Shown here: positions 10,981-22,571 of the stretch, piece after piece
Layout of the letters: the number at the start of each line of letters is the position of its first letter
How positions within the stretch are numbered: the stretch's first letter is position 1
Assembly (NCBI GenBank): GCA_023053575.1
Contig: JAKZAP010000071.1
Location: forward strand, 62,001-126,000
Length of the DNA: 64,000 nucleotides
From: Branchinecta lynchi
Lineage: Eukaryota > Arthropoda > Branchiopoda > Anostraca > Branchinectidae
Direction: 5' to 3'
Made by a program: the position numbers and the translations under genes
Notes under the pieces: generated by a model
Database searches by the model: none
Told to the model about the DNA's origin: nothing
The model's input: the letters and a program-made list of their open reading frames with translations, nothing else

Positions 10981-11140
10981 AGGACGGTGCAGCGTTCCCC
11001 CTTTTAGTAATGATCCTCCTGGTGCAATGTTCCCGATTTTAGTACGTTGTTCCCGTTTTTAGTCCGCGTTCCCGTTTTTAGTACGCGTTCCTCCTGCACC
11101 GTGTCGTTCCATTCCGTTCCCGTTTTTAGTCGATCCCAGG

Positions 11141-11615
11141 TCCGAACCTGTTGGCTAAACCGATGCGTGATTTCCTTAAAGAGTTAGGGATCCAGCAAAA
11201 CAGAACCTCCATCTACCATCCACAGTCAGATGGTCTTTGCGAGCGCTTTAACGGAACGTTAGTCCAAATGTTACGAAAATTTACGCTAGAAGAACCGAAA
11301 AAATGGGACGAATTCCTACCGTCAGTGCTGTTTGCATACCGCGAAGCAACCCAAGAATCCACAGGCGTTTCCCCGTTTGAAGCTTTGTACGGGAAAAATC
11401 CTAGAGGACCTCTTGAGGTATTCAAAGACCAGTTGTTAGGAGGCAAATCACCATCCACAGATGACGTTATGCCCGAAGACATAAACTCTTGTTCATTACA
11501 GCTCAAAGACCGCTTGGCAGAAATCCAGCGTGCTGTCTTGAGGGAAAACGCAACGGCGACATCCAAACAGAAAAGCCATTACGACAGTAAGACATCCGGG
11601 CGGCAAAAGACCTGA
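11141..11615 (+). pseudogene. Integrase core, C-terminal half (retrotransposon)
   Basis: This is the C-terminal half of a retroviral-type integrase catalytic core, the DNA strand-transfer enzyme that inserts element DNA. The motifs HPQSDGLCERFNGT and LPSVLFAYREATQESTG-SPFEALYG are typical of Ty3/gypsy integrases. The third catalytic residue of the DDE triad is the Glu at 11241-11243. The two Asp residues and the usual upstream region are missing because the element is truncated at about 11137. The frame closes at 11613-11615 because of a one-base loss near 11590. The reading resumes in the next frame with the GPY/F module, so the break is a lesion and not a natural end. No start codon is expected, since this is a polyprotein interior. 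Confidence 0.85.
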
Positions 11616-13309
11616 AGCCAGGTGACAAAGCTCTCGTCCTCCTAGAAACACCAGGCTCGAAGCTGGAGCGACGTTGGCAAGGCCCAGTATCTGTCGTCAG
11701 GAAGATAGGTGAGTGCAACTACGAAGTTACTGGTTTTTCAAGTAGGAAACGTAAGAAAGTACTGCACGCGAATTTGCTTAGAAAATTTCACGCACCACAT
11801 TCTGCTTTGTTTTCAACTGTGTTAGGTCTGCCTGGCGAAGGAGAAAAAGATGCACCTGCAAGAATAGTGACTTTCGAATCGTCAGATACCAATAACTTAG
11901 GAAAAGTTATAATTAACCCGAAATTGTCGAAAGAACAGAGAACACAGTTAGAGAAAGTACTAAGCAAATTCGAGTGCGTTTTTAGCGAAACACCAGGGTT
12001 AACCGATCTCGTCAAACATAGCATCGATACGGGTACAGCTAAGCCGGTACGGAAAAGTCCTTACCGGATACCGCAGAGCCGACAGGTGGCGGTCGACCAA
12101 GAGATCAAACGAATGCTCGAACACGGAATAATTAGAAAGTCAAAAAGCGAATTCGCAGCCCCAGTCGTTGTTGTCCCAAAGTCCGACGGGTCATTACGTA
12201 TTTGCTGCGATTACCGCGCCTTGAATTCCATCACAAAGAGCCCTGACCCTTTCTCAATGCCAAGAGTAGACGAATTAGTAGCGAAAGTTGGCAATGCCTG
12301 CTGGCTTTCCATTTTCGATATGACCAAAGGGTATTTCCAAATCCCGGTGGAAGAAGAGAGTATAGAAAAAACAGCCTTTGTTACACACAACGGTCACTAC
12401 GAGTTTTTACGAATGCCCTTCGGACTCCGAGACGCAGGCGCGAGTTTCATGCAACTTATACAGGAAGTACTAGAAAATGCAGAGAAATACGCAGGCGCAT
12501 ATTACGACGACGTCATATCGTTCACTTTCAGCAGTTGGCGGTCGCATTTAGAGCACATTGAGGACGTACTAGGCAGACTAAAAAAGGCAGGACTAACGGC
12601 GAACCCGAAAAAGTGCCGACTAGGGTTTAACGAAGTAGAATACCTAGGTTTCGTGGTCGGAAGTGGGAAGATCCAAGTCTCAGAGCACAAAGCAGCTGCG
12701 GTACAAAACTTTCCCAGACCGAAAACGAAAAAAGACGTGAAAGCCTTTCTAGGCCTAGTAAGCTACTACCAAACATTCGTTGAAAATCGCGCAAAGCTAG
12801 CAAGGCCGCTCGTAGACCTGACCCTGAAGTCACGACCAACCATCGTCGTTTGGTCGGACCAATGTCAAAATTCCTTCGAAGAAATTAAAGCACAACTGAC
12901 GAGCTCAAAAATCATGCGTTGCCCAAATTTTGATCGGGAATTTATTTTACAAGTTGACGCTTCAGGCGACGGCATAGGCACAGTGCTTTCACAAATATTC
13001 GACGGAAAAGAGCATCCTGTAGCTTATCTTAGCAGATCTTTGACGAAAGCAGAAAGGAACTTTGCGGCAGTCGAACGGGAATGTCTATCCATTGTTTGGG
13101 CAGTTCAGAAGCTCTATTATTACTTAGAAGGCCGCCAGTTCCAAGTACAGACAGACCATGCTCCTCTAAAGTACCTCGATACCATGAAAAATGGAAACCC
13201 TAGATTAATGCGCTGGGCCATGATCCTACAAAGTTTCAACATCCAATTCGTAGCTCGATCAGGGACATCTAAAGGAAACGCTGACGCCCTTTCCAGAGGT
13301 ACCAAATAG
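11591..13309 (+). pseudogene. GPY/F module, reverse transcriptase and RNase H (retrotransposon Pol)
   Basis: The frame opens just after the lesion at 11590. First comes the integrase C-terminal GPY/F-like module (WQGPVSVVRKIGECNYEV near 11676-11730), then a linker of about 80 residues, then reverse transcriptase, which copies the element RNA into DNA. Seen in order: YRIP near 12060, a catalytic Asp in FDMTKGYF (12317-12319), MPFGL near 12412, and the active-site box YYDD at 12500-12511, which fits the Y-x-D-D pattern. Next is FLGLVSYYQTFV near 12749. RNase H follows with its Asp in VDASGDGIG (12956-12958), VEREC near 13070, TDHAPLKYL near 13150 and NADALSR just before the stop. All main catalytic positions look intact. 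The 13307-13309 stop is created by an extra base near 13295; the neighbouring frame carries on into the H2C2 region. Confidence 0.92.
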
Positions 13310-13790
13310 ACGTAAGGCTCCGTTGTATATAGTCAATGTACATAAGTTATTTTTTACAGAAGCCTCTACAAACGACAAAGCCAAAGCACAAGCCACCATC
13401 ACCAGGTTCGAGAACCTACTACCAAGTTACTCAGTAGAGAAAGCCGAAACAAGGTTTTACGAAGAAATGAAGCAGGACCAACGGTTGCGCACCTTCGTCC
13501 TCACACATCAAAAGAACCCACGTCCAGATATCGCATTTGCAAGCCTCAGAGACTACCTGTTCAGGATTTGGAAAGGACAAGAGATGACCTTGATACTCCC
13601 ATGCACCTTCCGAGGCAAAGCCATAAAAGCAGCCCACTTAAGCCCAAGAAGCCCAGCCATACCCCACTCCAATTTGGCAGAAACCATCCAACGTGTCAGA
13701 CAACATTTCTACTGGCCCCAGCTAGAGCGAGACGTGGAGCTGATAGTCAAGACCTGCAACAACTGTAGGAGTTCCGAGGAGGAGAGTTGA
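13299..13790 (+). pseudogene. Linker and H2C2 integrase-type zinc-binding domain at the Pol C-terminus
   Basis: The region follows RNase H after a one-base frame change and ends at the stop 13788-13790. The first ~105 residues resemble the linker seen between RNase H and integrase in ordinary Ty3/gypsy Pol (EMKQDQRLR, LRDYLFRIW, LILPCTFRGKAIKAAH). The last ~50 form an H2C2 finger: His at 13635-13637 and 13665-13667, Cys at 13755-13757 and 13764-13766, that is H-x9-H-x29-C-x2-C, with the family word HFYWPQLERDV between. In ordinary elements the catalytic core follows directly; here a stop comes eight residues after the last Cys and the polypurine tract follows. The core lies upstream of reverse transcriptase instead. 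I find no sign of a core after this domain. Confidence 0.8.
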
Positions 13791-13796
13791 ATTTTC

Positions 13797-13804
13797 GGAA
13801 GGGG
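13797..13804 (+). other. Polypurine tract
   Basis: GGAAGGGG sits three bases before the TGTCAC that begins the probable 3' LTR, the expected place for the plus-strand priming site. It lies seven bases after the Pol stop. Confidence 0.6.
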
Positions 13805-13807
13805 TAT

Positions 13808-13991
13808 TGTCACGGTGTGACCATAATCAGTTTAGAGTGGCAAACCCCTCTTCATATCATTTCACCCGAGGCAACAAACAGTGAATGAATTAGTCATAGT
13901 GATACCTTTTTGTTCTGGATCTTGTTAGAATATATCTGGTCTCGTTAGAGTAAACACCTTTGAGAGTTTTACCGTGTATTAGGTCGTCACA
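13808..13991 (+). repeat. Probable 3' LTR (184 bp, right end uncertain)
   Basis: Begins TGTCACGGTGTGACC directly after the polypurine tract and ends ...GTCGTCACA, giving TG...CA ends. Satellite A starts at the next base. No 5' partner exists in the window, so the right end is inferred from the TG/CA rule and could be a truncation by the satellite instead. Confidence 0.5.
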
Positions 13992-14668
13992 GTCTGTCTG
14001 TCTGTCTTGACTGACTGTCTGTCTTTACGGACTGTCTGTCTGACTGTCTTGACTGACTGTCTGTCTTTCTTTCTCTGACTGTCTTGACTGACTGTCTGTC
14101 TGTCTGTCTTGACTGACTGTCTGTCTTTATGTCTTGACTGACTGTCTGTCTGTCTGTCTTGACTGACTGTCTGTCTGTCCGTCTTGACTGACTGTATGTC
14201 TGTCTGTCTTGACTGACTGTCTGTCTGTCTCTCTTGACTGAATGTCTGTCTGTCTTGACTGAATGTCTGTCTGTCTTGACTGCCTGTCTGTCTGTCTTGA
14301 CTGCCTGTCTGTCTGTCTTGACTGACTGTCTGTCTGTCTTGACTGACTGTCTGTCTATCTTGACTGACTGTCTGTCTGTCTGTCTATCTTGACCGACTGT
14401 CTGTCTGTCTGTCTTGACTGACTGTCTGTCTGTCTGTCGTGACTAACTGTCTGTCTGTCTTTCTTGACTGACTGTCTGTCTGTCTGTCTTGACTGACTGT
14501 CTGTCTGTCTGTCTTGACTGACTGTCTGTCTCTCTGTCTTGACTGACTGTCTGTCTGTCTTGACTGACTGTCTGTCTGTCTTGACTGACTGTCTGTCTGT
14601 CTTGACTGACTGTCTGTCTGTCTTGACTGACTGTCTTTCTGTCTGCCTGTCTGTCTGTCTTGACGGAC

Positions 14669-14709
<41 letters not shown>

Positions 14710-15426
14710 TGACTGACTGTCGGTCTGTCTTGACTGACTGTCTGTCTGTCTTGACTGACTGTCTATCTGTCTTAACTGACTTTCTGTCTGTCTTGACTGA
14801 CTGTCTGTCTGTCTGTCTTGACTGACTGTCTGTCTGTCCGTCTTGACTGACTGTATGTCTGTCTGTCTTGACTGACTGTCTGTCTGTCTCTCTTGACTGA
14901 ATGTCTGTCTGTCTTGACTGAATGTCTGTCTGTCTTGACTGCCTGTATGTCTGTCTTGACTGACTGTCTGTCTGTCTTGACTGCCTGTCTGTCTTTCTTG
15001 ACTGACTGTCTGTCTGTCTTGACTGCCTGTCTGTCTGTCTTGACTGACTGTCTGTCTGTCTTGACTGACTGTCTGTCTGTCTTGACTGACTGTCTGTCTG
15101 TCTTGACTGACTGTCTGTCTGTCTTGACTGACTGTCTGTCTGTCTCTCTATCTTGACCGACTGTCTGTCTGTCTGTCTTGACTGACTGTCTGTCTGTCTG
15201 TCGTGACTAACTGTCTGTCTGTCTTTCTTGACTGACTGTCTGTCTGTCTGTCTTGACTGACTGTCTGTCTGTCTGTCTTGACTGACTGTCTGTCTGTCTG
15301 TCTTGACTGATTGTCTGTCTGTCTGTCTTGACTGACTGCCGTCTGTCTGTCCGTCTTGACTGACTGTCTGTCTGTCTGTCTTGACTGACTGTCTTTCTGT
15401 CTGCCTGTCTGTCTGTCTTGACGGAC

Positions 15427-15459
<33 letters not shown>

Positions 15460-17159
15460 TGACTGATTGTCTGTCTGTCTGACTGTCTTGACCGACTGTC
15501 TGTCTGTCTGTCCTGACAGACTGTCTGTCTGCCTGTCTTGACTGACTGTCTGTCCTGACTGACTGTCTGTCTGTCTGTCTTGACTGACTGTCTGTCTTTA
15601 TGTCTTGACTGACTGTCTGTCTGTCTGTCTTGACTGATTGTCTGTCTGTCTCTTGACTGACTGTCTGTCTGCCTTGACTGACTGTCTGTCTGTCTTGACT
15701 GACTGTCTGTCTTTCTTGACTGACTGTCTGTCTGTCTTGACTGACTGTCTGTCTGTCTTGACTGACTGTCTGTCTGTCTTGACTGACTGTCTGTCGGTCT
15801 TGACTGACTGTCTGTCTGTCTTGACTGACTGTCTGTCTGTCTGTCTGTCTTGACCGACTGTCTGTCTGTCTGTCTTGACTGACTGTCTGTCTGTCTGTCG
15901 TGACTGACTGTCTGTCTGTCTTTCTTGACTGACTGTCTGTCTGTCTGTCTTGACTGACTGTCTGTCTGTCTGTCTTGACTGACTGTCTGTCTGTCTGTCT
16001 TGACTGACTGCCGTCTGTCTGCCCGTCTTGACTGACTGCCGTCTGTCTGCTCGTCTTGGCTGACTGTCTGTATGTCTGTCTTGACTGACTGTCTTTCTGT
16101 CTGTCTGTCTGTCTGTCTTGACGGACTGTCTGTCTGTCTGTCTTGACTGATTGTCTGTCTGTCTGACTGTCTGACTGTCTTGACCGTCTGTCTTGACTAA
16201 CTGTCTGTCTGTCTGTCTTGACTGACCGTCTGTCTGTCTGACTGTCTTGACCGACTGTCTGTCTGTCTGTCTTGACAGACTGTCTGTCTGTCTGTCTTGA
16301 CTGACTGTCTGTCTTTACGGACTGTCTGTCTGACTGTCTTGACTGACTGTCTGTCTTTCTTTCTCTGACTGTCTTGACTGACTGTCTGTCTGTCTGTCTT
16401 GACTGACTGTCTGTCTTTATGTCTTGACTGACTGTCTGTCTGTCTGTCTGTCTTGACTGACTGTCTGTCTGTCTGTCTTGACTGACTGTCTGTCTGTCTC
16501 TTGACTGACTGTCTGTCTGCCTTGACTGACTGTCTGTCTGTCTTGACTGACTGTCTGTCTTTCTTGACTGACTGTCTGTCTGTCTTGACTGACTGTCTGT
16601 CTGTCTTGACTGACTGTCTGTCTGTCTTGACTGACTGTCTGTCTGTCTGTCTGTCTTGACCGACTGTCTGTCTGTCTGTCTTGACTGACTGTCTGTCTGT
16701 CTTGACTGACTGTCTGTCTGTCTGTTGCGACTGACTGTCTGTCTGTCTGTCTTGACTGACTGTCTGTCTGTCTGTCTTGACTGATTGTCTGTGTGTCTGT
16801 CTTGACTGACTGCCGTCTGTCTGCCCGTCTTGACTGACTGTCTGTATGTCTGTCTTGACTGACTGTCTTTCTGTCTGTCTGTCTGTCTGTCTTGACGGAC
16901 TGTCTGTCTGTCAGTCTTGACTGATTGTCTGTCTGTCTGTCTGTCTTGACAGACTGTCTGTCTGTCTGTCTGTCTGTCTTGACTGACTGTCTGTCTTGAC
17001 TGACTGTCTGTCTGTCTGTCTTGACTGACCGTCTGTCTGTCTGACTGTCTTGACCGACTGTCTGTCTGTCTGTCTTGACCGACTGTTTGTCTGTCTGTCT
17101 TGACTGACTGTCTGTCTTTACGGACTGTCTGTCTGACTGTCTTGACTGACTGTCTGTCT

Positions 17160-19037
17160 TTCTTTCTTGACTGTCTGTCTGTCTGTCTGTCTTGACTGAC
17201 TGTCTGTCTGTCTGTCTTGACTGACTGTCTGTCCTGTCTGACTGTCTGTCTGTCTTGACTGACTGTCTGTCTGTCTTGACTGACTGTCTGTCTGTCTTGA
17301 CTGACTGTCTGTCTGTCTTGACTGACTGTCTGTCTGTCTTGACTGACTGTCTGCCTGTCTTGACCGTCTGTCTGTCTGTCGTGAGAGACTGTCTGTCTGT
17401 CTGTCTTGACTGACTGTCTGAATTGACTGACTGTCTGTCTGTCTGTCTGTCTGTTTTGACTGATTGTCTGTCTGTCTGACTGTCTTGACCGACTGTCTTT
17501 CTGTCCGTCTCGACTGACTGTCTGTCTGTCTGTCTTGACTGACTGTCTTTCTCTCTGTCTGTCTTGACTGACTGTCTGTCTGTCTGTCTTGTCGGACTCT
17601 CTGTCTGTCTGTCTTGACTGATTGTCTGTCTGTCTGACTGTCTTGACCGACTGTCTGTCTGTCTGTCTTGACAGACTGTCTGTCTGTCTGTCTTGACTGA
17701 CCGTCTGTCTGTCTGACTGTCTTGACCGACTGTCTGTCTGTCTGTCTGTCTGTCTTGAAAGACTGTCTGTCTGTCTGTCTTCACTGACTGTCTGTCTTTA
17801 CGGACTGTCTGTCTGTCTGTCTTGACTGACTCTTTGTCTGTCTGTATTGACTGATTGTCTGTCTGTCTGACTGTCTTGACCGACTGTCTGTCTGTCTGTC
17901 TTGACAGACTGTCTGTCTGTCTGTTTTGACTGACTGTCTGTCTGTCTGTCTTGACAGACTGTCTGTCTGTCTGTTTTGACTGACTGTCTGTCTGTCTGTC
18001 TTGACTGACCGTCTGTCTGTCTGACTGTCTTGACCGACTGTCTGTCTTGACTGATTGTCTGTCTGTCTGTCATGACTGTCTGTCTGTCTGTCTGTCTTGA
18101 CTGACTGTCTGTCTGTCTGTCTGTCTTGACCGACTGTCTGTCTGTCTGTCTTGACTGACTGTCTGTCTGTCTGACTGTCTTGACCGACTGACTGTCTGTC
18201 TGTCTGTCTCTCTGTCTCTCTGTCGTGTCTGTCTGTCTGTCTTGTCTGTCTATTGACTGACTGACTGTCTGTAAGTCTCGACTGACTGTCTTTTGTCTGT
18301 CTTTACTGATGGTCTGTCTGCCTTGACTGACTGAATGTCTATCTGTCTGTCTGTCTGGCTTGACTGACTGACTGACTGACTGTCTGTCTTTCTGTTTTGA
18401 CTGACTGTCTGTTTGTCTGTCTTGACTGACTATCTGTAGGTCTGTCTTGACTGTCTGTCTGTCTGTCTTGACTGACTGTCTGTCTATCTGTCTTGACTGA
18501 CTGTTTGTCTATCTGTCTTGACTGCTTGTCTGTCTGGCTGTCTTGACTGACTGCCTGTCAGTCTGTCTCGACTGTCTGTATGTCTGTCTTGACTGTCTGT
18601 CTGTCCGTCTGTCTTGACTGACTGTCTGTCTGTCTGTTTTGACTGACTGTCTGTCTGTCTGACTTGACTGACTGAAACTCTATCTGTCTGTCTGTCTGTC
18701 TTGACTGACTGACTGTCTGTCTGTATGTCTTGACTGACTGTCTGTCTGTCTGTCTTGACTGACTGTATGTCTGTCTGTCTTGACTGGCTGTATGTCTGTC
18801 TCTCTTGACTGACTGTCTGTCTGTCTGTCTCTCTGTCGTGTCTGTCTGTCTGTCTTGTCTGTCTGTTGACTGACTGACTGTCTGTCAGTCTCGACTGACT
18901 ATCTGTCAGTCTCGACTGACTGTCTTTTTGTCTGTCTTTACTGATGGTCTGTCTGTCTTGACTGACTGTCTGTCTGGCTGTCTTGACTGACTATCTGTAG
19001 GTCTGTCTTGATTGTCTGTCCGTCTGTCTGGACTGAC

Positions 19038-19070
<33 letters not shown>

Positions 19071-19300
19071 GTCGTGTCTGTCTGTCTGTCTTGTCTGTCT
19101 GTTGACTGACTGACTGTCTGTCAGTCTCGACTGACTATCTGTCAGTCTCGACTGACTGTCTTTTTGTCTGTCTTTACTGATGGTCTGTCTGTCTTGACTG
19201 ACTGTCTGTCTGGCTGTCTTGACTGACTATCTGTAGGTCTGTCTTGACTGTCTGTCCGTCTGTCTGGACTGACTGTCTGTCTGTCTGTCTTAACTGACTG
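17160..19300 (+). repeat. Higher-order block of satellite A, 2.06-2.14-kb tandem partner 1
   Basis: The variant string around GCCTGTCTTGACCGTCTG, GAATTGACTGAC, CTTGTCGGACTC and GTAAGTCTCGAC (18271) recurs downstream at offsets of 2061 (GTAAGTCTC at 20332; the GCTTGTCTG variant at 18524 and 20585) to 2144 (the open-frame end at 17784 matches 19928). Confidence 0.75.
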
Positions 19301-21200
19301 TCTGTCAGTCTGTCTCGACTGTCTGTATGTCTGTCTTGACTGTCTGTCTGTCTGTCTGTCTTGACTGACTGTCTGTCTGTCTGTCTTGACTGACTGTCAG
19401 TCCTGTCTGACTGTCTGTCTGTCTTGACTGACTGTCTGTCTTTCTTGACTGACTGTCTGTCTGTCTTGACTGACTGTCTGTCTGTCTTGACTGACTGTCT
19501 GTCTGTCTTGACTGACTGTCTGCCTGTCTTGACCGTCTGTCTGTCTGTCGTGAGAGACTGTCTGTCTGTCTGTCTTGACTGACTGTCTGAATTGACTGAC
19601 TGTCTGTCTGTCTGTCTGTCTGTTTTGACTGATTGTCTGTCTGTCTGACTGTCTTGACCGACTGTCTTTCTGTCCGTCTCGACTGACTGTCTGTCTGTCT
19701 GTCTTGACTGACTGTCTTTCTCTCTGTCTGTCTTGACTGACTGTCTGTCTGTCTGTCTTGTCGGACTCTCTGTCTGTCTGTCTTGACTGATTGTCTGTCT
19801 GTCTGACTGTCTTGACCGACTGTCTGTCTGTCTGTCTTGACTGACCGTCTGTCTGTCTGACTGTCTTGACCGACTGTCTGTCTGTCTGTCTGTCTGTCTT
19901 GAAAGACTGTCTGTCTGTCTGTCTTCACTGACTGTCTGTCTTTACGGACTGTCTGTCTGTCTGTCTTGACTGACTCTTTGTCTGTCTGTATTGACTGATT
20001 GTCTGTCTGTCTGACTGTCTTGACCGACTGTCTGTCTGTCTGTCTTGAGAGACTGTCTGTCTGTCTGTCTTGACTGACTGTCTGTCTGTCTGTCTTGACT
20101 GACCGTCTGTCTGTCTGACTGTCTTGACCGACTGTCTGTCTTGACTGATTGTCTGTCTGTCTGTCATGACTGTCTGTCTGTTTGTCTGTCTTGACCGACT
20201 GTCTGTCTGTCTGTCTTGACTGACTGTCTGTCTGTCTGACTGTCTTGACCGACTGACTGTCTGTCTGTCTGTCTGTCTCTCTGTCGTGTCTGTCTGTCTG
20301 TCTTGTCTGTCTGTTGACTGACTGACTGTCTGTAAGTCTCGACTGACTGTCTTTTGTCTGTCTTTACTGATGGTCTGTCTGCCTTGACTGACTGAATGTC
20401 TATCTGTCTGTCTGTCTGGCTTGACTGACTGACTGACTGACTGTCTGTCTGTCTGTTTTGACTGACTGTCTGTTTGTCTGTCTTGACTGACTATCTGTAG
20501 GTCTGTCTTGACTGTCTGTCTGTCTGTCTTGACTGACTGTCTGTCTATCTGTCTTGACTGACTGTTTGTCTATCTGTCTTGACTGCTTGTCTGTCTGGCT
20601 GTCTTGACTGACTGCCTGTCAGTCTGTCTCGACTGTCTGTATGTCTGTCTTGACTGTCTGTCTGTCCGTCTGTCTTGACTGACTGTCTGTCTGTCTGTTT
20701 TGACTGACTGTCTGTCTGTCTGACTTGACTGACTGAAACTCTATCTGTCTGTCTGTCTGTCTTGACTGACTGACTGTCTGTCTGTATGTCTTGACTGACT
20801 GTCTGTCTGTCTGTCTTGACTGACTGTATGTCTGTCTGTCTTGACTGGCTGTCTGTCTGTCTGTCTCTCTTGACTGACTGTCTGTCTGTCTGTCTCTCTG
20901 TCGTGTCTGTCTGTCTGTCTTGTCTGTCTGTTGACTGACTGACTGTCTGTCAGTCTCGACTGACTATCTGTCAGTCTCGACTGACTGTCTTTTTGTCTGT
21001 CTTTACTGATGGTCTGTCTGTCTTGACTGACTGTCTGTCTGGCTGTCTTGACTGACTATCTGTAGGTCTGTCTTGACTGTCTGTCCGTCTGTCTGGACTG
21101 ACTGTCTGTCTGTCTGTCTTGACTGACTGTCTGTCAGTCTGTCTCGACTGTCTGTATGTCTGTCTTGACTGTCTGTCTGTCCGTCTGTCTTGACTGACTG
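19301..21200 (+). repeat. Higher-order block of satellite A, 2.06-2.14-kb tandem partner 2
   Basis: Second copy of the block at 17160-19300. Parts recur again: 19305-20167 matches about 26711-27590 (offset 7427), and the segment from 20557 matches from about 25688 (offset 5131). The order of these pieces is changed downstream. Confidence 0.7.
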
Positions 21201-22094
21201 TCTGTCTGTCTGCCTTGACTGACTGAAACTGTATCTGTCTGTCTGTCTGTCTTGACTGACTGACTGTCTGTCTGTATGTCTTGACTGACTGTCTGTCTGT
21301 CTGTCTTGACTGGCTGTCTGTCTGTCTCTCTTGACTGACTGTCTGTCTGTCTTGACTGACTGTCTGTCTGTCTTAACTGACTGTCTGTCTGTCTTGACTG
21401 ACTGTCTGTCTGTCTTGACTGACTGTCTGTCTGTCTTGACTGACTGTCTGTCTGTCTTGACTGACTGTCTGTCTGTCGTGACTGACTGTCTGTCTGTCTT
21501 GACTGACTGTCTGTCTGTCTTGACTGACTGTCTGTCTGTCTGTCTGTCTTGACCGACTGTCTGTCTGTCTGTCTTGACTGACTGTCTGTCTGTCTGTCGT
21601 GACTGACTGTCTGTCTGTCTTTCTTGACTGACTGTCTGTCTGTCTGTCTGTCTGTCTTGACTGACTGTCTGTCTGTCTCTCTTGACTGACTGTCTGTCTG
21701 CCTTGACTGACTGTCTGTCTGTCTTGACTGATTGTCTGTCTGTCTTGGACTGACTGTCTGTCTGTCTTGACTGACTGTCTGTCTGTCTTGACTGACTGTC
21801 TGTCTGTCTTGACTGACTGTCTGTCTGTCTTGACTGACTGTCTGTCTGTCTGTCTGTCTTGACCGACTGTCTGTCTGTCTGTCGTGACTGACTGTCTGTC
21901 TGCCTTGACTGACTGTTTGTCTGTCTTGACTGATTGTCTGTCTGTCTTGGACTGACTGTCTGTCTGTCTTGACTGTCTGACTGTCTTGACTGACTGTCTG
22001 TCTGTCTGTCTTGACCGACTGTCTGTCTGTCTGTCTTGACTGACTGTCTGTCTGTCTTTCGTGACTGACTGTCTGTCTGTCTTTCTTGACTGAC

Positions 22095-22147
<53 letters not shown>

Positions 22148-22534
22148 TGACTGACTGTCTGTCTGTCTCTCTTGACTGACTGTCTGTCTGCCTTGACTGA
22201 CTGTCTGTCTGTCTTGACTGATTGTCTGTCTGTCTTGACTGACTGTCTGTCTATCTTGACTGACTGTCTGTCTGTCTGTCTGTCTTAACCGACTGTGTGT
22301 CTGTCTGTCTTGACTGACTGTCTGTCTGTCGTGACTGTCTGTCTGTCTGTCTGTCTTGACTGACTGTCTGTCTGTCTGTCTTGACTGACTGTCTGTCTGT
22401 CTTGACTGACTGTCTGTCTGTCTTGACTGACTGTCTGTCTGTATGTCTGTCTTGACTGACTGTCTGTCTGTCTGTCTTGACTGACTGTCTGTCTGTCTGT
22501 CTTGACCGACTGTCTGTCTATCTGTCTTGACTGA

Positions 22535-22571
<37 letters not shown>

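Larger units (their letters stand above)
8825..11136 (+). repeat. Composite minisatellite block, copy 2
   Basis: Second, longer copy of the block at 3650-5187, with the first part expanded. The ~300-bp module with TACCTGTGTTGTATGCCGGA-like words recurs at about 9189, 9502, 9760 and 10074. The 57-bp array follows at 10407-10618, the 65-bp array at 10635-10980, and the short TTCCCGTTTTTAGTACG repeats to 11136. At CGATCCC it joins the 5'-truncated retrotransposon. Confidence 0.8.
11137..13991 (+). mobile_element. 5'-truncated Ty3/gypsy-type LTR retrotransposon with Gmr1-like domain order
   Basis: The element enters in the middle of the integrase core, right after the CGATCCC end of the composite block, and runs to a probable 3' LTR that abuts satellite A. 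The Pol order is integrase core (C-terminal half), GPY/F module, reverse transcriptase, RNase H, linker, H2C2 zinc-binding domain. Two single-base frameshifts (near 11590 and near 13295) and the 5' truncation mean this copy is inactive. Gag, protease, the first part of integrase and the 5' LTR are absent. Integrase ahead of reverse transcriptase is known from Gmr1-like Ty3/gypsy elements; the terminal H2C2 position is discussed in the findings. Confidence 0.85.

Noticed and set aside
11213..11566. 117-codon minus-strand frame over the integrase region
   Set aside because: Shadow of the + strand integrase, which carries the recognised motifs.
16417..17784. 455-codon minus-strand frame rich in D, R, Q, S, T, and many similar frames to 42185
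   Set aside because: They are translations of satellite A, whose minus strand has no stop in any frame. Several frames overlap, and they follow array duplications with no codon-level conservation.
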